DNA of 12,500 nt from Trachelipus rathkii (taxonomy: Eukaryota > Arthropoda > Malacostraca > Isopoda > Trachelipodidae). This document shows positions 7,437-12,500 of the stretch, piece by piece (position 1 is the first letter of the stretch; every line of letters begins with the position of its first letter). Made by a program: the position numbers and the translations under genes. The notes below the pieces were generated by a model. It saw only the letters and a list, made by a program, of their open reading frames with translations, was not told the origin of the DNA and did no database searches. The stretch spans positions 10,001 through 22,500 of the forward strand of contig JABUQX010038822.1 in NCBI GenBank assembly GCA_015478945.1. The letters run 5' to 3'.

Positions 7437-8093
7437 TTGCTGGTCCCCATCGCTGAGAACGCTGAGGAAGATTCGCAAGAAGAATCTGAACAAACAAATC
7501 ATAATTTTGGAATGGCGAGTTTGGAGTTGGAAGAGTCTTACAGAGGGAAACCGTCAGTGCCACAATCTTTTGACATCAATGATGAAGATGTCGAGCCAAC
7601 CGCGGAGCCATCACTAAAAGTGATGATAGGGTCCCAATGTTCATCTAAGAATGAAGAAGTTACAGGAAAAGAAGAAGTTGAAGTCCCTACTGAACCACTA
7701 ATAGATGTTGAAGAAGACACAGGAATAACAGATGTCCAGGTGACATCAATTGTAGAAAGTACAAAGTGGTCTGAAGAGACAGATCGTACGAAGGAGTGTG
7801 GTGAGCTATGGAGAAGTGAAGTAGCCCCTCACATACAAAGTTCCATCAAGGAAAAGACAGTAGCTGTGGGAGAAGAAAAAGCACCTCGCAGAAACATAAC
7901 TGCACAGAAAGTTATAGGAGGGTGCGGCGAAATTATTGACGAAATGAAAGATGCGATGTCTCAAAGAGAGGAAGATAAAGAATGTAGTGTAAAGGAAGTT
8001 TGTGATGGATATTGCCGGAGACGCAGAGAAAGTTTAAGAGTTATCCTCAGCAATATTGCTGGGACAGTCAGAATTTATTGCGTTCAGGGTTAA
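7437..8093 (+). CDS. charged low-complexity pol spacer of unknown function
   Basis: This 218-aa open frame starts at an in-frame CTG and is not an obvious independent gene. It is very rich in E, D, K, S and T (for example EEVTGKEEVEVPTEPL), with no domain I recognise and no membrane segment. It follows the protease relic directly and overlaps the RT/RNase H frame by 82 bp (8012-8093) in a different phase. The composition carries over across the overlap, suggesting one former reading frame with an indel there. Where it lies, an element of this kind should encode integrase and/or the N-terminal part of RT; none of their motifs is visible. It could be a natural linker after protease, or sequence acquired when the enzymatic part was lost. 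Confidence 0.45.
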   Translation: MLVPIAENAEEDSQEESEQTNHNFGMASLELEESYRGKPSVPQSFDINDEDVEPTAEPSLKVMIGSQCSSKNEEVTGKEEVEVPTEPLIDVEEDTGITDVQVTSIVESTKWSEETDRTKECGELWRSEVAPHIQSSIKEKTVAVGEEKAPRRNITAQKVIGGCGEIIDEMKDAMSQREEDKECSVKEVCDGYCRRRRESLRVILSNIAGTVRIYCVQG

Positions 8094-9577
8094 AAGTTGG
8101 GAACAAGGGAAGAGCAGAGTTCATTGAACTGTTTAGTGATGAGGAAAAGTCATTGTGCCAGAATACTTTGGTAAAGGGAGTGAAGATGAGACGCCGAGAC
8201 TGCCATGGAAAACTGGTACAGTCGGTTAATGATGCTAAGTGGCACAATGAAAGGTTTGAAGACGAATTCATAAGAGAAGACATCGACAGCTTGGAAAATG
8301 TTTGGAAAATAAAGGAAGATATGTGCGGAGAGTATGAGAAAATATACTTCGGTATGGTTAAAGAAGAAATGTCAGTAAAAGAGGAGAGATGTAGAACTGA
8401 TTGTAGAAGCGAGAAGTATGATGATGGTAAGAAGACACATGTAAAGAGTTATCATGTGCTGAAATTATTGTGTGCAAGGAAGACGATAGGAGTTAGCAGG
8501 AAGGGCGAAAAGTGTCGGAAGAGACACAGAAAGACAAAGAAATGTGTGATATTATGGAGGAAGTTGGAGAGAAAAGGAGATGACGAAGAAAGAAGAGGAT
8601 GTAGGTCTGGAAGAAAGGGTGTAAGGAGAACACTGATGATTGTGTGTCAAAGTAAAATGCCGGTAGTTAAGGTCATGATAGGAATATTGGACGAAAGAAA
8701 TGAGGCCGACTATTTTGTCGAAAATATGTTCAAATATTCTCTGACCCGGCGCGAACACCCGAATATTCTTAAGACTGTACTACAAAGACTTCAAGAGGAG
8801 GGATTCACCATCAGACCGACGAAGTGCGAGTTTGCCTCGTCGAGTGTTGAGTTCTTAGGTCATTTTATTGGCAATGGCACTAAAGGATTACATGAAGACA
8901 ATGTAATCAAAATTAAGAAGACAGAGCCACCTAAGAATAAAAAGCAAGTAAGGTCTTTCTTAGGGCTCACTGGTTACTACCAGGATTTTGTAAAGAATTA
9001 TGCACAAATTGCAGCGCCATTGACCGACTTAACAAAGAAGGGTGAGCCAACGAAGATTAGGTGGGAATCCATACATCAGCAGGCGTTTGAGAAGTTGAAA
9101 GAAGCTTTGAGCTCGAAGCCAATCTTGAAGATGCCAGAGTTGGAGAAGACATTCACGCTGCAAGTGGATGCGTCCGGTACTTCACTGGGATACGTCCTCC
9201 TACAAGAAGACGGAGGAATTCTCCATCCGATCGCATACGGGAGTAAGAAGTTGTCTGTAACACAACAGAGGTATTCAACTTTGGAGAAGGAGGCGTTAGC
9301 GATCGTTATGGGCATCAGAAAATTCGAGCCATACCTCTACGGGAAGGAATTTATCCTTCAGTCCGACCATAGACCGCTGACGGCTATGAACAAGAAGAGG
9401 TATGAAAATAATAGGATAATGAGGTGGTCTTTATATTTGCAAAGATTCAGATTTATCCTAAACCACATAAGTGGGAGAGATAACGTCATAGCTGACTACC
9501 TAAGCAGATCGTATGCCGACGATACATTGGGTTCATCATCAGAAGTCTCTACTGAAGAAGGAGCACTGTGTAAATGA
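8012..9577 (+). CDS. pol: Pol C-terminus: reverse transcriptase end and RNase H
   Basis: This is a 521-aa frame. Residues 1-230 are basic, K/R/E-rich sequence with no domain recognised. From about 230 it reads as the end of a gypsy-type RT: FVEN (235-238) sits exactly where YxDD should be, with the following KYS...REH spacing kept, then the palm/thumb region with EFLGHFIG and VRSFLGLTGYY (313-323). Both catalytic aspartates of the box are therefore lost (E237, N238), and the fingers and palm upstream are missing. RNase H (about 378-500) keeps four acidic residues at the expected places: D386, E427, D452 and D495. This domain would degrade RNA in the RNA-DNA hybrid. The protein ends 26 residues after D495, and the 3' LTR begins 71 bp later, so no integrase follows. 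In residues about 150-200 another phase reads more acidic, suggesting an extra indel. Confidence 0.85.
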   Translation: MPETQRKFKSYPQQYCWDSQNLLRSGLKVGNKGRAEFIELFSDEEKSLCQNTLVKGVKMRRRDCHGKLVQSVNDAKWHNERFEDEFIREDIDSLENVWKIKEDMCGEYEKIYFGMVKEEMSVKEERCRTDCRSEKYDDGKKTHVKSYHVLKLLCARKTIGVSRKGEKCRKRHRKTKKCVILWRKLERKGDDEERRGCRSGRKGVRRTLMIVCQSKMPVVKVMIGILDERNEADYFVENMFKYSLTRREHPNILKTVLQRLQEEGFTIRPTKCEFASSSVEFLGHFIGNGTKGLHEDNVIKIKKTEPPKNKKQVRSFLGLTGYYQDFVKNYAQIAAPLTDLTKKGEPTKIRWESIHQQAFEKLKEALSSKPILKMPELEKTFTLQVDASGTSLGYVLLQEDGGILHPIAYGSKKLSVTQQRYSTLEKEALAIVMGIRKFEPYLYGKEFILQSDHRPLTAMNKKRYENNRIMRWSLYLQRFRFILNHISGRDNVIADYLSRSYADDTLGSSSEVSTEEGALCK

Positions 9578-9631
9578 AACCAATGTTTTAAACATCATGT
9601 ACATAAAGCAAAATGTACCAATTTGCTTCAT
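9578..9631 (+). other. short spacer after pol
   Basis: 54 bp between the RNase H stop codon and the polypurine-like tract. There is no room for an integrase or envelope gene downstream of RNase H. Confidence 0.8.
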
Positions 9632-9648
9632 AATGGGTGGGCCAAAGA
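9632..9648 (+). promoter_or_regulatory. candidate polypurine tract before 3' LTR
   Basis: AATGGGTGGGCCAAAGA is 13 of 17 purines and abuts the TG of the 3' LTR, the position where the plus-strand primer is made during reverse transcription. It is interrupted by two T and two C, so it is imperfect. Position is the main support. Confidence 0.5.
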
Positions 9649-9811
9649 TGTAATGCAGTGGTACATGAAATATATAACATTACTTTCATTTATGTATTTT
9701 AAGGTAAAGGTCAAGTATTGCCATTGCAATATTACTTTTCTGTTATATATATATTTGATGTATGCTGCAAAGGTCCAGTCAAAATATTGTAAATATGTTT
9801 GTATTATATGA

Positions 9812-9887
9812 GTAAACAACAACCAATGAAAACTCATCTTTTTGAAACTTATTTTTAAAATCTGGATTCTCATTGGTCGTTGTTGAC
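9812..9887. promoter_or_regulatory. inverted CCAAT-box pair in 3' LTR
   Basis: This is the second copy of the arrangement at 2339-2413: left arm 9812-9829 and right arm 9870-9887, both with the same sequence as in the 5' LTR. The intervening 40 bp carries several differences while the arms are unchanged. Confidence 0.5.
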
Positions 9888-9898
9888 AAAGCTTATTA

Positions 9899-9904
9899 AT
9901 ATTA

Positions 9905-9989
<85 letters not shown>
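9899..9989. repeat. (TTA)n microsatellite in 3' LTR
   Basis: This is a nearly pure TTA run, the counterpart of about 2428-2574. It is flanked on both sides by sequence matching the 5' LTR. Confidence 0.9.
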
Positions 9990-9991
<2 letters not shown>

Positions 9992-10028
9992 ATTTTTAAA
10001 GCATTTGAAAAGGGATACTACGTATTAC

Positions 10029-10171
<143 letters not shown>

Positions 10172-10864
10172 GATTTTATATATATATAAATAAATATTTA
10201 TTGAATAAATGCATTATTTTGTAAAGTGTGGCAGCGCACAATCTTCAATTTTTGTTAGCTTTTTATATTTTGATTTCAATGAAAGATTGTCATTTCTTGA
10301 GAAGAAGTACACGATTTTACAAGAAACACCAATCTCTCATTCTCTCTAAATGTTTGGTATATATTTGTCTTACTAAATTAATTGATAAATATAGCTACAT
10401 CTTTTATTTTATTGTTTTAAGGATTGTATTGGTTCAAGAAGGCGTAATCTAAATACCTGTAATTTATAAATAGTAAAATGAGAATATTTTGGGATCCTTT
10501 TCGCTTTCATTGTTGTTAATCCAAGTTGTATATAGTTGGTAGTTCTTACGCCTTTGTAAGTCCGATCAATTTTATATTTGTTATGGTATAATTTTTGTAT
10601 CAAAGAAGTGTTTTTTTTTTTTTATGTTTTTATTACAAAGTTAAAAGTAATATGTGTTTTTAAGTTTGATATGGGATATAATTTCGAATGTGGACAATGA
10701 TTGCTGATTTATTTTTATTGTAAAGATAAAGTAATTTAAAGTGTGTTTTTAAAGTAATTGTTGTTTATATTGTAATTATTATATGCATTGCTATTTCAAA
10801 GCGTCGTCTGCAGATACGAATTTGCAAAGTGCATTGTGTCCGAATTGTTGCTAGATATTACTGG

Positions 10865-10873
10865 CAGGTAAGC
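10865..10873 (+). promoter_or_regulatory. candidate splice donor in 3' LTR
   Basis: Same CAGGTAAGC as in the 5' LTR, with matching flanks. In the 3' copy it could only act on transcripts starting in this LTR and running into flanking DNA. Confidence 0.3.
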
Positions 10874-10926
10874 TTGTGTGTTATTGAAATTTATTTCTTG
10901 AAGTATCGCAAATATTATATTGTGTC

Positions 10927-10932
10927 AATAAA
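10927..10932 (+). terminator. candidate poly(A) signal AATAAA, 3' LTR
   Basis: This is the counterpart of 3378-3383 and the copy that would end element transcripts if it is the real signal. The variant ATTAAA at 11516-11521 is the alternative. Confidence 0.38.
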
Positions 10933-11989
10933 TATAAAACGTTTATCAGTTTAATATTTATTATTCTAACAAGATTTGTTTAAATTACTAATAGGCAACT
11001 CTTTGCATTAGAGTAACAGCTGTTTTATGTGTCAGCTGGTCTTGCATTGTTTTGTACACACTGAAAAATCGACGTCTTTTGTAAATGTCAAATTCATTTA
11101 ATTTTCAAGTAAAGATTTAATATCTCTTATCAAATCAGTCAGTCTGTATATTTTTGTTAATATAATTTGTTTATTTATATACATTCTTGAACATAAATAT
11201 TTATATATTTTATATATATACATATTTATGGGCGAGGATCTTTATAGTTTTATGATAGGCATTTTGTATGATAACAGTTGTTGCATATACACATTCGTGC
11301 ACATACAAATGTACATACTGCATGTATATATGTATGGTCGTTGATCTGTATTGCAAGTGACATTTTCAAAGCATAAAATATATAATTGTACTTAGTACTG
11401 AGGTTCTATATATTCAGTGCGCATGTACGTGGATACCTACGGACATCTAACTGCATGTTCATGGATTTATAAAACCTAGTTTTGTAAGAGCAGTACATAT
11501 TCATTTATTTTTTTTATTAAAGTATTTTAAATTTATTCCAGTAGTTTCCTTGAGTGTTTCCAAACGTAATTTACTTTCTCATTTATTCAAATTTTCAAGT
11601 AGTTATTATTTAAGTCTTAAAGACAATTGGTTTCATGATCAAACATTGATCATAAAACAGGTTTATTCATTGATAAGGAATAATATTGACTGAACGCTTT
11701 TCATATAGGCAACGAACTCGGTCAACCGTTGTTTTTCACTTGAGGGTCTTCAGGGAGTCACGTTGGTGGCTTTTTTAAGTATAAAAATTGCACTGTAGTA
11801 TTGCACAGGCCGGTAACTCATTCAACAGGAGGCCTGAATACTGTTACAATATAGGTTTGAGAATCTAAAAGTGTTAGTTGGTTGGATTGTCACGGGCGGC
11901 CTGCCAAACATAATTAGGATGTTGGTTTATACTTGGAAGAGTAAGTTTATTGACATATAATTTACTATCTTTTTCAACATCGCATTACA

Positions 11990-11995
11990 TATAGT
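11990..11995. repeat. 3' target-site duplication TATAGT
   Basis: This directly follows the terminal CA of the 3' LTR and equals 2169-2174. The T at 11990 also follows CATTACA in the 5' LTR, so 5-bp and 6-bp readings cannot be told apart from this copy alone. Confidence 0.7.
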
Positions 11996-12328
11996 GAGTA
12001 TATATATATATTTATACTATATATATTATATATATATATATAATATATATATATATTATTATATATTAGTAATATTTATATATATATATAGATAATATAC
12101 TCTATATATATTATCTATATATAAATTTATAATATAATATATATATAGAAAAAAATATTATAACATATACATATAGTATATATAATATTATTATATATAT
12201 AAATATAATATATATAATAATAAATAAACATTGTATTATAATATTGTTTTATATATATATTTATATATATAATATAATATATATATATAATATATATATA
12301 TTTATAAAAAAAAAAAAAAAAAAAAAAA

Positions 12329-12365
<37 letters not shown>

Positions 12366-12440
12366 AAAAAATATATATATAATATATATACTATTTTATA
12401 TATATATTATAATATATAATATATATATAATATATATATA
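11996..12440. repeat. (TA)n microsatellite in 3' flank
   Basis: TA alternation with slips and A/T-rich breaks continues the microsatellite that precedes the 5' LTR. It contains the A-tract block at 12306-12371. The open frame at 12244-12453 is a Y/I/K translation artefact. Confidence 0.9.
12306..12371. repeat. A-T5-A homopolymer block
   Basis: A run (12306-12328), TTTTT (12329-12333), A run (12334-12364), C, then six A (12366-12371). It might be the poly(A) tail of an unrecognised retroposed sequence, but nothing recognisable precedes it. The remaining bases to 12500 are AT-rich with no feature. Confidence 0.75.
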
Positions 12441-12500
12441 CTTTAAATATTAGATCGAAAATGCTTAATTCTTAATTATTTCTCTTTTAAAAACGGATTG

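Noticed and set aside
7369..7720. Reverse-strand frames at 7369-7563 and 7538-7720
   Set aside because: They are antisense to the charged spacer and have simple S/T/F composition expected from GA-rich + strand sequence.
7437..8093. Independent accessory or envelope-like gene
   Set aside because: No ATG at the start, no signal peptide or membrane segment, and the composition continues into the overlapping pol frame; a broken pol spacer is simpler.
8068..9315. Reverse-strand frames at 8068-8283, 8552-8758 and 9076-9315
   Set aside because: They lie opposite the pol frame, which carries recognisable RT and RNase H motifs; no independent support.
9623..9873. Open frames on both strands across the pol-LTR boundary (9623-9811 + and 9628-9873 -)
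   Set aside because: They cross the LTR edge, have AT-driven composition, and are not kept in the other LTR.
10228..10452. 74-codon + strand frame in the 3' LTR
   Set aside because: The matching 5' LTR region (about 2690-2900) has indels that break the frame, and no domain or conserved peptide is seen.
12244..12453. 69-codon + strand frame in the 3' flank
   Set aside because: It is only a translation of TA and poly-A tracts.

Overview
This window looks like repeat-rich nuclear DNA from an arthropod-type animal, possibly a decapod crustacean. The grounds are very AT-rich non-coding sequence, dense (TA)n, (TTA)n and (GA)n microsatellites, a tRNA-derived SINE, and a Ty3/gypsy-type LTR retrotransposon. 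No host protein-coding gene is visible. The organism call is an inference with low certainty. No bacterial signals were seen.

Layout. Positions 1-2174 are 5' flank: AT-rich spacer, one SINE-like element (about 766-955), then long AT and GA microsatellites. Positions 2175-11989 are one LTR retrotransposon of 9,815 bp. Its two long LTRs (2175-4447, 2,273 bp; 9649-11989, 2,341 bp) both start TGTAATG and end CATTACA, a perfect 7-bp terminal inverted repeat. The element is flanked by the direct repeat TATAGT (2169-2174 and 11990-11995), as expected of a target-site duplication made by insertion into a TA microsatellite. Positions 11996-12500 are 3' flank: AT microsatellite and A tracts.

Inside the element (4448-9648) there is a 1.2-kb non-coding leader with AT microsatellites and a 147-bp fold-back sequence. 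It is followed by a broken gag: a coiled-coil N-terminal part, then a 341-codon frame with a SCAN/capsid-like domain and a CCHC zinc knuckle. Next come a protease relic split over several frames, about 1.3 kb of charged low-complexity coding sequence, and a frame carrying the C-terminal end of reverse transcriptase plus an RNase H with all four expected acidic residues. The RNase H frame stops only 71 bp before the 3' LTR, and no integrase is visible anywhere.

Interpretation. In ordinary Ty3/gypsy elements the integrase follows RNase H. Here RNase H is the last domain and Gag is SCAN-like, which fits the Gmr1-type lineage with integrase before RT. In this copy the integrase and most of RT would then have been lost or replaced. 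The copy cannot move on its own: gag is frameshifted, protease is broken, the RT catalytic box reads FVEN where YxDD is expected, and integrase is absent. The two LTRs differ mainly by small indels and microsatellite length and rarely by substitutions. This suggests a fairly young insertion, or an assembly with residual indel errors, in which case some of the frameshifts may be artefacts.
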